From contig DXEM01000015.1 in the NCBI GenBank assembly GCA_019114985.1, positions 1 through 64,000 of the forward strand: a stretch of DNA of 64,000 bases, given 5' to 3'. Each line of letters opens with the position of its first letter. Within the stretch, counting starts at the first letter, position 1. Positions 33,053-41,230 of this stretch are shown piece by piece. Position numbers and translations under genes: made by a program. The notes beneath the pieces were generated by a model. That model was not told where the DNA came from, ran no database searches, and saw nothing but the letters and a program-made list of their open reading frames with translations. The DNA comes from Candidatus Anaerostipes excrementavium (lineage in GTDB: Bacteria; Bacillota; Clostridia; Lachnospirales; Lachnospiraceae).

Positions 33053-33241
33053 ATGGAATTTCATGTAGGAGATATCATTAAAATGAAAAAACCGCATCCG
33101 TGCGGAAGCAATGAATGGGAGATTTTAAGAGTCGGAATGGATTTTCGTCTGAAATGTCAGGGATGTGCAAGACAGGTCATGGTCCCGAGAAAGCTGGTGG
33201 AAAAGAATTTTCGGGGATTTATAAAAAAGGCTTGCGAATAA
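33053..33241 (+). CDS. DUF951 small zinc-ribbon-like protein
   Basis: A 62-residue DUF951 protein: FHVGDIIKMKKPHPCGSNEW, then RVGMDFRLKCQGCARQVMVPR. Three cysteines (in HPCG and KCQGC) are conserved in the family and could bind metal. In Bacillus its homologue (YyaB/YyzM group) lies near the rpsF-ssb-rpsR operon, as here. Function unknown. It has the ribosome site GAAGGAGG. Confidence 0.9.
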   Translation: MEFHVGDIIKMKKPHPCGSNEWEILRVGMDFRLKCQGCARQVMVPRKLVEKNFRGFIKKACE

Positions 33242-33337
33242 CGGAAAAATATGATAGAATACCAACTCGTGGTATACAAAAGTATCCTTGCTCTTTTATA
33301 GGAAAAGAGCCATCAGACCAAAAGGAGGTGCAGAGTA
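33232..33337 (+). promoter_or_regulatory. rpsF promoter and structured leader
   Basis: TTGCGA (33232-33237), 17 bases, TAGAAT (33255-33260), overlapping the end of the DUF951 gene. The leader contains ACCA/TGGT (33261-33273) and a strong hairpin GCTCTTTT/AAAAGAGC (33290-33310). Leaders of rpsF operons in many bacteria bind the S6:S18 complex for feedback control. This one is a candidate, but I did not identify the specific motif. Confidence 0.5.
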
Positions 33338-33625
33338 ATGAAGAAATATGAATTAGCATTAGTGTTAAGTGCAAAGATCGAAGACGAAGAACGCGCAGCA
33401 ATGCTTGAGAAAGTTCAGGCAATGATTACTACAGCAGGTGCTACGATCACGAACATCGATGAATGGGGTAAGAAGCAGTTAGCTTACGAGATTCAGAAGA
33501 TGAGAGAAGCATACTACTATTTCATCCAATTCGAAGGTGAAGCTACAGTTCCAGCTGAACTGGAAGAGAGACTTCGTATTGAGGAATCTGTATTACGTTT
33601 CTTATGCGTTAAACAGGATGCATAA
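33338..33625 (+). CDS. rpsF: 30S ribosomal protein S6
   Basis: Ribosomal protein S6, 95 residues (MKKYELALVLSAKIEDEER, WGKKQLAYEIQKMREAYYYF). It binds 16S rRNA with S18 in the platform of the small subunit. First gene of the usual rpsF-ssb-rpsR operon. AAGGAGGTG precedes the start. Confidence 0.97.
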   Translation: MKKYELALVLSAKIEDEERAAMLEKVQAMITTAGATITNIDEWGKKQLAYEIQKMREAYYYFIQFEGEATVPAELEERLRIEESVLRFLCVKQDA

Positions 33626-33645
33626 TTGACAGGAGGGATCCGAAT

Positions 33646-34095
33646 ATGAATAAGGTAGTATTAATGGGAAGACTGACAAGGGACCCTGATGTTCGCTATA
33701 CACAGGGTGACAGACCTTTGGCAGTTGCCAGATATACTTTAGCAGTTAATCGTAGATTTAAGAGAGACAATGAACCGGACGCAGATTTTATCAACTGTGT
33801 GGCATTCGGACGCGCGGGAGAATTTGCGGAGAGATATCTGAAAAAAGGTACGAAGATCGTTGTTTCAGGAAGAATACAGACAGGCAGTTATACGAACAAA
33901 GACGGAATGAGAGTTTATACAACTGACGTTGTGATCGAGGAACAGGATTTTGCAGAGAGCAAAGCAGCCGCAGCACAGAATATGGGCATGGCAGCGGAAG
34001 CTCCTATGCCAAGTGAGCCGAAACCAAGCGCAGCGGTAAGCGATGGATTCATGAATATTCCGGATGGATTAGAAGAAGAGCTGCCGTTTAGTTAA
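33646..34095 (+). CDS. ssb: Single-stranded DNA-binding protein
   Basis: SSB coats single-stranded DNA in replication, repair and recombination. An OB fold covers about 1-105 (MNKVVLMGRLTRDPDVRYTQ, FINCVAFGRAGEFAERYLKKG). The C-terminal tail is disordered and ends in EEELPFS, the acidic tip that recruits partner proteins, with one serine after the usual final F. 149 residues. Placed between rpsF and rpsR. Confidence 0.97.
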   Translation: MNKVVLMGRLTRDPDVRYTQGDRPLAVARYTLAVNRRFKRDNEPDADFINCVAFGRAGEFAERYLKKGTKIVVSGRIQTGSYTNKDGMRVYTTDVVIEEQDFAESKAAAAQNMGMAAEAPMPSEPKPSAAVSDGFMNIPDGLEEELPFS

Positions 34096-34111
34096 TTAGG
34101 AGGTAGAGATC

Positions 34112-34366
34112 ATGGCTTATACAAGAGGCGATTCTCCAGCAAGAAGAAGAGGCGGACGCAGAAGAAGAAAAGTTTGCACATTCTGTACAGAAGCCGATGC
34201 TGTAATCGATTATAAAGATGTTGCAACATTAAAGAAATATGTTTCTGAGAGAGGAAAGATTCTTCCAAGACGTATTACAGGAACATGTGCAAAACATCAG
34301 AGAGCTGTCACAGGTGCAATCAAAAGAGCTAGACACCTTGCTCTTATGCCATATACAGCAGAATAA
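34112..34366 (+). CDS. rpsR: 30S ribosomal protein S18
   Basis: Ribosomal protein S18, 84 residues: an Arg-rich N-terminus ([12 protein letters not shown]), then [31 protein letters not shown] and a basic C-terminal helix. Partner of S6. The CxxC near residue 29 (CTFC) keeps the zinc-type cysteines seen in some S18 proteins. Followed by a strong terminator. Confidence 0.97.
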   Translation: MAYTRGDSPARRRGGRRRRKVCTFCTEADAVIDYKDVATLKKYVSERGKILPRRITGTCAKHQRAVTGAIKRARHLALMPYTAE

Positions 34367-34378
34367 TAAGTTTGATAT

Positions 34379-34419
34379 GCCGGTAAACACTGTGGATGCA
34401 GTGCTTGCCGGCTGTTTTT
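34379..34419 (+). terminator. rpsF operon terminator
   Basis: GCCGGTAAACACTG (34379-34392) and CAGTGCTTGCCGGC (34399-34412) form the stem, then TGTTTTT. The T run overlaps the start of the palindromic repeat. Confidence 0.88.
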
Positions 34420-34453
34420 ATTTCATGGGGAACTCCGTTCCTATGAAATAAAA
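34415..34453. repeat. Dispersed palindromic repeat, copy 3
   Basis: TTTTTATTTCATGGGGAA (34415-34432) and TTCCTATGAAATAAAA (34438-34453): an inverted repeat with one bulge and one mismatch. The tail CGCTCCGC is shared with copy 1. Again it directly follows a terminator T run. Confidence 0.82.
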
Positions 34454-34493
34454 CGCTCCGCTCGGATTCCTGCAGCAACACTGCACAAATTTA

Positions 34494-34522
34494 TGTACAA
34501 ATGGCATCAAGAGAGGTATAAT
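34494..34522 (+). promoter_or_regulatory. Promoter of the gdpP-rplI-dnaB unit
   Basis: TGTACA (34494-34499), 17 bases, TATAAT (34517-34522), about 48 bases before the gdpP start. Confidence 0.55.
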
Positions 34523-34569
34523 AAAGAGTAATTGAAAATTACTTTAAAATATTCGATTAGGAGCAGAAA

Positions 34570-36633
34570 ATGGATATAAAAAATAAAACAAAGATCGATC
34601 AGTATCTGCAGTGGCCGCTGATATCGATGTTATTTTTCATACCCGCTGATATCTTTCTTTTCTTTTTGAATTTACAGTGTGGATTGATTCTGGCCATTTT
34701 TATCGTATTCGGAATTGCGTTTCAAATGGTTGGATACCACTACAATAAGAATGAGATTATGAAAGAATGCATGGGCTTCGTTTTCGAACAAGGTCAGATT
34801 CAGAATTATTTGATTCATGAACTGCCGGTGCCTTATGCGCTTACGGATGGAGATGGCGTCATTTTATGGTCCAATGCGGCATTTGAGAAGATCGCAGGCA
34901 GCAGCAAAGGGAAGCATTTAGCTCAGATTTTTAAGAATTTAAATAAGCATTTGCTGCCGTCTGATGTGAATCACACGATTTCTCATATACATTATAAGAA
35001 GAAAGATGGGGATACCGAAAAGAATTTCTTCTATAAAGTAGAACTCAACAGAATTTTGATAGAAGATTTTACGGGAGAAGATGAAGACAGCTATTCAAAA
35101 CAGATGCTCAAAGATAATTCACTGATCGCGGCATACTTCTTTGATCAGACGCTTCTGAAAAAGTATATGGAGCAGAATGAAAATCAGAGAATGGTAGTCG
35201 GATTGATCTATATTGATAATTACGATGAGATTATCGATGATATCGATGAAGTGAAACGAGCTATGCTGCTTGCAATAGCAGACCGAAAGATCAGCAAGTT
35301 CATCCAGAATGTTTCCGGTATTATTAAGAAGACAGAGAGAGATAAGTATTTCCTGGTATTTGAGCAAAAATATCTGGATAAGATCAAAGAAAATAAGTTC
35401 TGTATTTTGGATGAGATTAAGACAATTAATCTTGGCAATTCCATGCATATGACGTTGAGTATCAGTTTCGGAATTAACGGAGATACGTATCAGGAGAATT
35501 ATGAATATGCCTGTGCCGGCATGGATCTGGCTCTTGGAAGAGGCGGAGATCAGGCTGTGATCAAAGATAGGGAAGAGATTTCTTATTATGGAGGAAACGG
35601 CGAAGAAATTGAGCGCAATACAAGAGTCAAAGCCAGAGTTAAGGCTCATGCTTTGAAAGAGTTGATGGAATCGAAGGAAAATGTAATTATTATGGCGCAT
35701 AAGATTCCGGATCCGGATGCTATGGGAGCAGCAGTAGGGCTTTATCGTTTGGGAATGTCCTTGGGAAGGAAAGCCCATATTATCATGAATGAAGTCACGA
35801 TTTCCGTAAGATCCATCGTTGAGGCGCTTAGAAAGAGCGGCGAGTATGAGGAAGATATGTTCATTGATAACGAGACCGCTCTGGAAATAACAGATGAGAA
35901 TACCCTTTTGGTCGTTGTGGATGTGAATCATGCCAACTATACGGAATGTGAGGAACTTCTTCATCATACGAAGACAGTTGTTATCCTGGATCATCATCGA
36001 AAGAGCAAAGATATGATTAAGAATCCGGTGCTTTCCTATGTAGAACCTTATGCTTCTTCTACTTGCGAGATGGTAGCTGAAATCTTACAATATGTGGATT
36101 CTAAGCCAAAATTAAAGCCGATGGAAGCGAATGCCATGTATTTTGGAATGCTGGTAGACACGAATAACTTTGTAAATAAGACCGGTGTCCGCACATTTGA
36201 AACAGCCGCTTATCTTAAAAGGAATGGAGCCGATCTGAATTTCGTGCGTAAGATGTCCAGGGAAAGCATGGACACTTATCGAATTCGTTCAGATGCGATC
36301 AGTAAAGCGGATATCTTATATGATCATTTTGCAATTGCCACACTGGTTGGAATTGGTGTGGACAGCCCGACCGTAATCGGAGCCCAGGTAGCCAATGAAC
36401 TTTTGGATATTGACGGCATTGAAGCCTCTTTTGTATTAACGAGTGTAGAAGAAAGAGTCTATGTCAGTGCAAGATCCATCGATGAGATCAATGTTCAGAG
36501 GATTATGGAAGAGTTTGGCGGCGGCGGACATTTAACTGTGGCCGGAGCGCAGCTGGTCGATGTATCCTTGGATCTGGCGAAAGAAATCATTATTGATACT
36601 TTGAAAATGTTGAAAGAAAAAGGAGATATATAA
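34570..36633 (+). CDS. gdpP: Cyclic-di-AMP phosphodiesterase GdpP (YybT)
   Basis: 687 residues. Two membrane helices at about 16-34 and 38-55 are followed by a PAS domain (about 80-150), a degenerate GGDEF domain (about 170-305; no GGDEF sequence) and a DHH-DHHA1 phosphodiesterase (about 340-680). Motifs: AHKIPDPDAMGAA, VVDVNH, LDHHRKS, and the terminal FGGGGHLTVAGAQ. It hydrolyses c-di-AMP to pApA at the membrane and so affects potassium, wall and osmotic balance. It is 2 bases from rplI, the usual Firmicutes order gdpP-rplI-dnaB. Confidence 0.95.
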   Translation: MDIKNKTKIDQYLQWPLISMLFFIPADIFLFFLNLQCGLILAIFIVFGIAFQMVGYHYNKNEIMKECMGFVFEQGQIQNYLIHELPVPYALTDGDGVILWSNAAFEKIAGSSKGKHLAQIFKNLNKHLLPSDVNHTISHIHYKKKDGDTEKNFFYKVELNRILIEDFTGEDEDSYSKQMLKDNSLIAAYFFDQTLLKKYMEQNENQRMVVGLIYIDNYDEIIDDIDEVKRAMLLAIADRKISKFIQNVSGIIKKTERDKYFLVFEQKYLDKIKENKFCILDEIKTINLGNSMHMTLSISFGINGDTYQENYEYACAGMDLALGRGGDQAVIKDREEISYYGGNGEEIERNTRVKARVKAHALKELMESKENVIIMAHKIPDPDAMGAAVGLYRLGMSLGRKAHIIMNEVTISVRSIVEALRKSGEYEEDMFIDNETALEITDENTLLVVVDVNHANYTECEELLHHTKTVVILDHHRKSKDMIKNPVLSYVEPYASSTCEMVAEILQYVDSKPKLKPMEANAMYFGMLVDTNNFVNKTGVRTFETAAYLKRNGADLNFVRKMSRESMDTYRIRSDAISKADILYDHFAIATLVGIGVDSPTVIGAQVANELLDIDGIEASFVLTSVEERVYVSARSIDEINVQRIMEEFGGGGHLTVAGAQLVDVSLDLAKEIIIDTLKMLKEKGDI

Positions 36634-36635
36634 CC

Positions 36636-37079
36636 ATGAAAGTTATTTTGTTGGAAGATGTAAAATCTGTTGGAAAAAAAGATGAGATCGTGGAAGTAAA
36701 TAACGGATATGCGAGAAATGTACTGTTTCGCAAGAAACAGGCGGTTGAAGCTACCAAGGCGGCTTTGAATGATCTGAAGCTCCGCAAAGCTCATGATGCG
36801 AAACTTGCGAAGGAAGCGTTGGAAGATGCAAAAAAACTGGCGGAAGAGATCGAAGGAAAGCAGCTGGTAGTTCAGATGAAAGTAGGAAACGGAGGAAGAA
36901 CGTTCGGATCTATTTCCACAAAGGAGATTGCCACAGAGGCAAAAAAACAGCTGGGCTTTGAGCTGGATAAGAAAAAAATGCACTGTGAGCCAATCAAGAA
37001 TCTTGGATTCCACGACGTAGCAATTCGCCTTCATCCGCAGGTAACCGCTACGCTGAGAGTTAAGGTAGAAGAAAAATAA
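36636..37079 (+). CDS. rplI: 50S ribosomal protein L9
   Basis: Ribosomal protein L9, 147 residues: MKVILLEDVKSVGKKDEIVEV, GYARNVLFRKKQAVEAT, a long connecting helix and a C-terminal domain (FGSISTKEIATEAKKQLGFELD). It lies on the L1 side of the large subunit. Tightly packed between gdpP and dnaB. Confidence 0.97.
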   Translation: MKVILLEDVKSVGKKDEIVEVNNGYARNVLFRKKQAVEATKAALNDLKLRKAHDAKLAKEALEDAKKLAEEIEGKQLVVQMKVGNGGRTFGSISTKEIATEAKKQLGFELDKKKMHCEPIKNLGFHDVAIRLHPQVTATLRVKVEEK

Positions 37080-37091
37080 GAGGGAGAAATT

Positions 37092-38435
37092 ATGGATGAG
37101 GCACTTGTAAAAAAGATACAGCCTCATAGCGCTGAAGCTGAACAATCCGTTATCGGCGCTATGATCATGGATCGTGATGCGATTGCGGATGTGATTGATA
37201 TCATTGATCAGGAAGACTTTTATCAAAAACAAAATGGAATCTTGTTCGAGACAATGAAGGAGCTGTATCGGGAAGGAAAGCCGGTGGATCTGGTAACCCT
37301 TCAAAATAAATTGAAGGGGAAAGATGTACCGGAATCCATGAAAAGCCTTGAGTTCATACGAGATTTTCTGGAATCGGTATCCACATCGGCAAATGCCAAA
37401 CAATATGCCGGGATCATTAAGGACAAGGCGACGCTCAGAAAGCTGATCAAGGTCAGCGAAGAGATCACAACGGAATGTTACCTTGGGAAAGACGAAGTAT
37501 CGGAGATTTTAGATCACACGGAAAAAAATGTTTTTGGGCTCCTTCAGGAAGCCAGCGGAAGAGAAGATTTCGTACCGATTGACAAAGTGGTTTTGAATAC
37601 CCTGGATACGATCGAAGCTGCTGCAAGTTCCGAGGGAAGAATTACGGGAATTGCCACAGGATTTACAGATTTGGATTATAAACTCTCCGGACTGCACTCA
37701 TCAGAATTGATTATTGTAGCTGCGCGTCCGGCGATGGGAAAGACCTCTTTTGTATTAAATATCGCTCAGAAAGCGGCAGTGAGGGATCATGTGCCGACGG
37801 CGATCTTCAGCCTGGAGATGTCAAAAGAACAGCTGGTAACCCGTATGATGGCGATGGAAGCAATGGTAGATTCCCAGGCGATCCGTACAGGCGATCTTCA
37901 GGAGATGGATTGGGAAAAGATCATGGAAAGCGCCGGCGATATCGGCCGCTCGTCTTTGATTATCGATGATACTCCTGGAATTACGATTGCGGAACTTCGC
38001 TCAAAGTGCCGGCGTTATAAACAAATGCATGGGCTGGATCTGATTATCATCGATTACTTACAGCTGATGTCCGGCGGAAGACGGTTGGAATCCAGACAGC
38101 AGGAGATTTCTGAAATTTCCAGGTCATTAAAAGCGCTGGCAAGAGAGATGGATGCACCGGTCATTGCGCTGTCGCAGCTGAGCCGGCGTGTAGAAGAGAG
38201 AAAACCGGCAAAGCCGATGCTGTCTGATTTGAGAGAGTCCGGATCCATTGAACAGGATGCCGACGTTGTTATGTTTATTTATCGTGATGAGTACTATAAT
38301 GAAGATTCTGACAAGAAAGGAATTGCAGAAATTATTGTAGATAAACAAAGAAATGGTTCCACAGGGACGGTAGAACTCGTCTGGCTTGGACAATATACGA
38401 AATTCGGAAATAAGGAAAGGGCGCCGCATGCTTAG
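37092..38435 (+). CDS. dnaB: Replicative DNA helicase DnaB
   Basis: Hexameric 5'-3' replicative helicase (DnaC in Bacillus terms), 447 residues. The N-terminal domain begins PHSAEAEQSVIGAMIMD. The RecA-like motor has Walker A AARPAMGKTSFVLN, Walker B LIIIDYLQLMSGG, and DLRESGSIEQDADVVMFI. No intein. It is loaded by the DnaD and DnaI-like proteins encoded at 28.5-30.5 kb. Confidence 0.97.
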   Translation: MDEALVKKIQPHSAEAEQSVIGAMIMDRDAIADVIDIIDQEDFYQKQNGILFETMKELYREGKPVDLVTLQNKLKGKDVPESMKSLEFIRDFLESVSTSANAKQYAGIIKDKATLRKLIKVSEEITTECYLGKDEVSEILDHTEKNVFGLLQEASGREDFVPIDKVVLNTLDTIEAAASSEGRITGIATGFTDLDYKLSGLHSSELIIVAARPAMGKTSFVLNIAQKAAVRDHVPTAIFSLEMSKEQLVTRMMAMEAMVDSQAIRTGDLQEMDWEKIMESAGDIGRSSLIIDDTPGITIAELRSKCRRYKQMHGLDLIIIDYLQLMSGGRRLESRQQEISEISRSLKALAREMDAPVIALSQLSRRVEERKPAKPMLSDLRESGSIEQDADVVMFIYRDEYYNEDSDKKGIAEIIVDKQRNGSTGTVELVWLGQYTKFGNKERAPHA

Positions 38436-38452
38436 AAAGCGCTCTTTTCTTT
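38416..38452 (+). terminator. Probable dnaB terminator
   Basis: AAAGGGCGC (38416-38424) pairs with GCGCTCTTT (38439-38447, one G-T pair), followed by TCTTTCTTTT. The left arm lies within the last codons of dnaB. Confidence 0.6.
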
Positions 38453-38531
38453 CTTTTCAAACTGCAGATCTATATTCTATAAAATGACATTTCTAATTCA
38501 ATCTATATAATCAAAATAAGGAGGAAGAGCC

Positions 38532-39242
38532 ATGTTATCATTTTTGTTTCCGGCGGTTTGTCCTCTATGTCAAACGGAACTTCTTGATAAAAATGAAAAA
38601 GTTTGTAAAGCTTGTGCAAAGAAGGATATCTTTCTTCATGAACCAACCTGTTATTCGTGTGGAAAACCACTGGATCATGCCGAGAAAGAATACTGCGCTG
38701 ACTGCCGAAAGCGGCCAAAGAACTGGGTCCGTAATATTGGATTGTGTACATATGAGGAGCCGGTAAAAAGTTCATTGTTATCGATCAAATATCATAATAA
38801 AAGGGAGTACATCCAATACTATCTCTATGAAACGGAACGAAGAAAAGGAAAATGGCTGAAACAGATTCATCCGGATCTGGTCATACCGGTACCGATGTAT
38901 TGGAGAAAACAAAGGAAAAGAGGATTTAATCAGGCGGAGCTTTTGGCAAAAGGAATTGCTAAAATGATAGGCTGTCCGTCATCACATAAGATCATTCGCA
39001 GAGTCCACGATACGAAGCCATTGAAAACGATGGATCCAGGGCAAAGAAAGAAAAATCTTTCTCATGCATTTATAGGAGATTCGGAGGCCTATCGAAAAGC
39101 AGGATCCCCAAAGAGGGTGCTGATTGTAGATGATATTTATACGACCGGGGCTACGATGCAAGGGGTGTCCGGAGCTCTTTCCAATTTGGGCGTCAAGGAA
39201 ATCTATGGGTATTGTATTGCGGTTGGAAAGGGTTTCTCATAG
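38532..39242 (+). CDS. comFC: ComF-family phosphoribosyltransferase
   Basis: 236 residues. The N-terminus has four C-x2-C pairs (CPLC, CKAC, CYSC, CADC), two zinc knuckles. The C-terminal phosphoribosyltransferase fold has PVPMYWRKQRKRGFNQAELLA and the PRPP loop VLIVDDIYTTGAT. ComFC is needed for DNA uptake in competent bacteria but is widespread outside them. The comFA partner is not in the window. Confidence 0.93.
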   Translation: MLSFLFPAVCPLCQTELLDKNEKVCKACAKKDIFLHEPTCYSCGKPLDHAEKEYCADCRKRPKNWVRNIGLCTYEEPVKSSLLSIKYHNKREYIQYYLYETERRKGKWLKQIHPDLVIPVPMYWRKQRKRGFNQAELLAKGIAKMIGCPSSHKIIRRVHDTKPLKTMDPGQRKKNLSHAFIGDSEAYRKAGSPKRVLIVDDIYTTGATMQGVSGALSNLGVKEIYGYCIAVGKGFS

Positions 39243-39297
39243 CGTTTTTCGTAAACTTTTGCTATAATGGGATCGGACAAAACAGAAAGGAACGATC

Positions 39298-40341
39298 ATG
39301 GAAAAAGAACGTTATGATTTAACCGGATCTTTGCTAGAATGGTACGATTACAATAAACGAATTCTGCCATGGAGAGAAAATAAAGATCCGTATCGCATAT
39401 GGATTTCGGAGATTATGCTGCAGCAGACCAGAGTAGAAGCTGTGAAGCCCTATTTTGACCGTTTTATGGAGGCTTTGCCGGAAGTAGAAGATTTGGCAAA
39501 TGTAGACGATGATCGGCTCATGAAACTATGGGAAGGACTTGGATATTACAATCGCGCCAGAAATTTAAAAGCTGCGGCAAATAAAGTCATGGAAGAGTAT
39601 GGGGGAAAGATACCGGGGGACTATGATGCGCTTTTGTCGCTCAATGGAATCGGCGCTTATACAGCTGGAGCTATTGGATCGATTGCGTTTGATCTGCAGG
39701 TGCCGGCAGTAGACGGTAATGTCATGCGTGTACTTGCAAGAATATGGGGAGATGAATCGGATATTCTCAAAGAAAAGACAAAACGAGAAATGGGAAAACG
39801 GATTTCCGCTTATATACCGAAAGACCGTCCGGGAGATTTTAATCAGGCGTTGATTGAGCTGGGGGCCATTGTATGTGTGCCGAATGGAAAACCGCTTTGT
39901 GATCAATGTCCGTGGGATACGATATGCAAAGCATACAAAGAAGATAAAATTGATCAGCTGCCGGTAAAAACTCCGAAAAAATCAAGAAAGATTGAATATA
40001 AGACAGTTTTCCTTTTAGAGACCGATGATATGGTAGCGCTCCACAAAAGAGGGCAGAAAGGTCTTTTGGCAGGATTGTGGGAATTTCCGAATCTTTCTTG
40101 CAGGATGGACATGGAATCAATCAATGAGCAGGTGAAAAACTGGGGAATCCAGGCAGATCAGATGGAGCCTGCCGGTAAGGGAAAGCATATTTTCAGTCAT
40201 ATTGAATGGCATATGGAAGGAGTAAAAATCCATCTGGAAAAGGAACAGCCGCTGGAAGATTTTCAATGGGTGACCAAAAAAAGTCTGGAAAATCAGTATG
40301 CATTGCCTTCAGCATTTGAAATCTTCCGAAAATTATTGTAA
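39298..40341 (+). CDS. mutY: Adenine DNA glycosylase
   Basis: MutY removes adenine mispaired with 8-oxoguanine. The HhH-GPD part has SEIMLQQTRVEAV, LWEGLGYYNRARNL and SLNGIGAYTAGAIGSIAF. The 4Fe-4S loop is C-x7-C-x2-C-x5-C (CVPNGKPLCDQCPWDTIC), one residue longer in the first spacer than the C-x6 of E. coli. The C-terminal NUDIX-like domain recognises 8-oxoG. 347 residues. An extended -10 promoter TGCTATAAT lies at 39260-39268. Confidence 0.95.
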   Translation: MEKERYDLTGSLLEWYDYNKRILPWRENKDPYRIWISEIMLQQTRVEAVKPYFDRFMEALPEVEDLANVDDDRLMKLWEGLGYYNRARNLKAAANKVMEEYGGKIPGDYDALLSLNGIGAYTAGAIGSIAFDLQVPAVDGNVMRVLARIWGDESDILKEKTKREMGKRISAYIPKDRPGDFNQALIELGAIVCVPNGKPLCDQCPWDTICKAYKEDKIDQLPVKTPKKSRKIEYKTVFLLETDDMVALHKRGQKGLLAGLWEFPNLSCRMDMESINEQVKNWGIQADQMEPAGKGKHIFSHIEWHMEGVKIHLEKEQPLEDFQWVTKKSLENQYALPSAFEIFRKLL

Positions 40342-40363
40342 AATATTGAAGAATGTATATAAT
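40336..40363 (+). promoter_or_regulatory. metQ promoter
   Basis: TTGTAA (40336-40341) overlaps the mutY stop codon, then 16 bases and TATAAT (40358-40363). The leader is only about 20 bases, so no riboswitch or T-box precedes metQ. Confidence 0.55.
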
Positions 40364-40387
40364 TTTAAAAATAAAAGGAGGAAAGAA

Positions 40388-41209
40388 ATGATGAAAAAAG
40401 CATTAGTCATCGCATTGTGCTTTATCACATGCTTTGGAATTTTGACTGCCTGCGGATCGAAAAAAGACAGCGGGGACTCTAAGACTATCGTCATTGGAGC
40501 CAGCCCATCGCCTCATGCGGATATCTTAAAGGCAGCAGAAAAAGAACTGGAAAAAGAGGGATATAAACTGGAAATCAAAGAATATTCCGATTATGTTCAG
40601 CCAAATACAGCTTTGGATGCAGGAGATTTGGATGCAAACTATTTCCAGCACATCACTTACATGGACAACTTTAATGAAGAAAAGGGAACAGATCTGGTAT
40701 CTGCGGCAATGATTCATTATGAGCCGTTTGGAATCTTCCCTGGCAAGACAAAGTCTTTGAAAGATCTGAAAAACGGCGCTTCAGTCGCTGTTCCGAATGA
40801 TACGACCAATGAAGCAAGAGCATTGCTGCTCCTGGAATCCGAAGGTCTTATCACATTGAAAGAAGATGCAGGACTTACAGCAACGAAAAAAGATATCGTA
40901 AAGAATCCAAAGAACTTAGAGATCGAAGAGATCGAAGCAGCGCAGCTTCCAAGATCCATTGAAGACGTAGATCTTGCGGTTATCAACGGAAACTACGCAA
41001 TCGAAGCGGGGCTGAAAGTGGACAAAGACGCATTGGCAGTAGAAGATGAGAATTCTGTTGGTGCGAAGACTTATGGCAATGTCATCGCAGTACGCAAGGG
41101 AGATGAAGATAAAGCATCTATTAAGGCTCTTGTAAAGGCATTGCAAAGCGATACAGTCAAAGATTATATCAATAAAAACTACGACGGAGCAGTCGTACCA
41201 TTATTTTAA
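40388..41209 (+). CDS. MetQ/NlpA-family lipoprotein, methionine transport type
   Basis: 273 residues. A lipoprotein signal peptide ends in the lipobox LTAC. The mature protein matches NlpA/MetQ substrate-binding proteins: IVIGASPSPHADILKAAEKEL, LDAGDLDANYFQH, SVAVPNDTTNEARALLLLE. MetQ proteins bind methionine for the MetNI ABC transporter. No metN or metI is nearby: the ABC genes that follow are of the polar amino-acid type. It may serve a transporter encoded elsewhere. AAAGGAGGAAAG precedes the start. Confidence 0.9.
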   Translation: MMKKALVIALCFITCFGILTACGSKKDSGDSKTIVIGASPSPHADILKAAEKELEKEGYKLEIKEYSDYVQPNTALDAGDLDANYFQHITYMDNFNEEKGTDLVSAAMIHYEPFGIFPGKTKSLKDLKNGASVAVPNDTTNEARALLLLESEGLITLKEDAGLTATKKDIVKNPKNLEIEEIEAAQLPRSIEDVDLAVINGNYAIEAGLKVDKDALAVEDENSVGAKTYGNVIAVRKGDEDKASIKALVKALQSDTVKDYINKNYDGAVVPLF

Positions 41210-41230
41210 TAGAAAAGGAGAAGAAGCATT

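Noticed and set aside
35119-35997. A 292-codon open frame on the minus strand inside gdpP
   Set aside because: It is the antisense of a well-conserved gene, has low-complexity Ile/Leu/His-rich translation, no ribosome site and no recognisable domain.
36495-37403. A 302-codon open frame on the minus strand over gdpP, rplI and dnaB
   Set aside because: It spans the junctions of three conserved genes on the other strand and its translation is rich in Phe, Ile and Ser without any domain.
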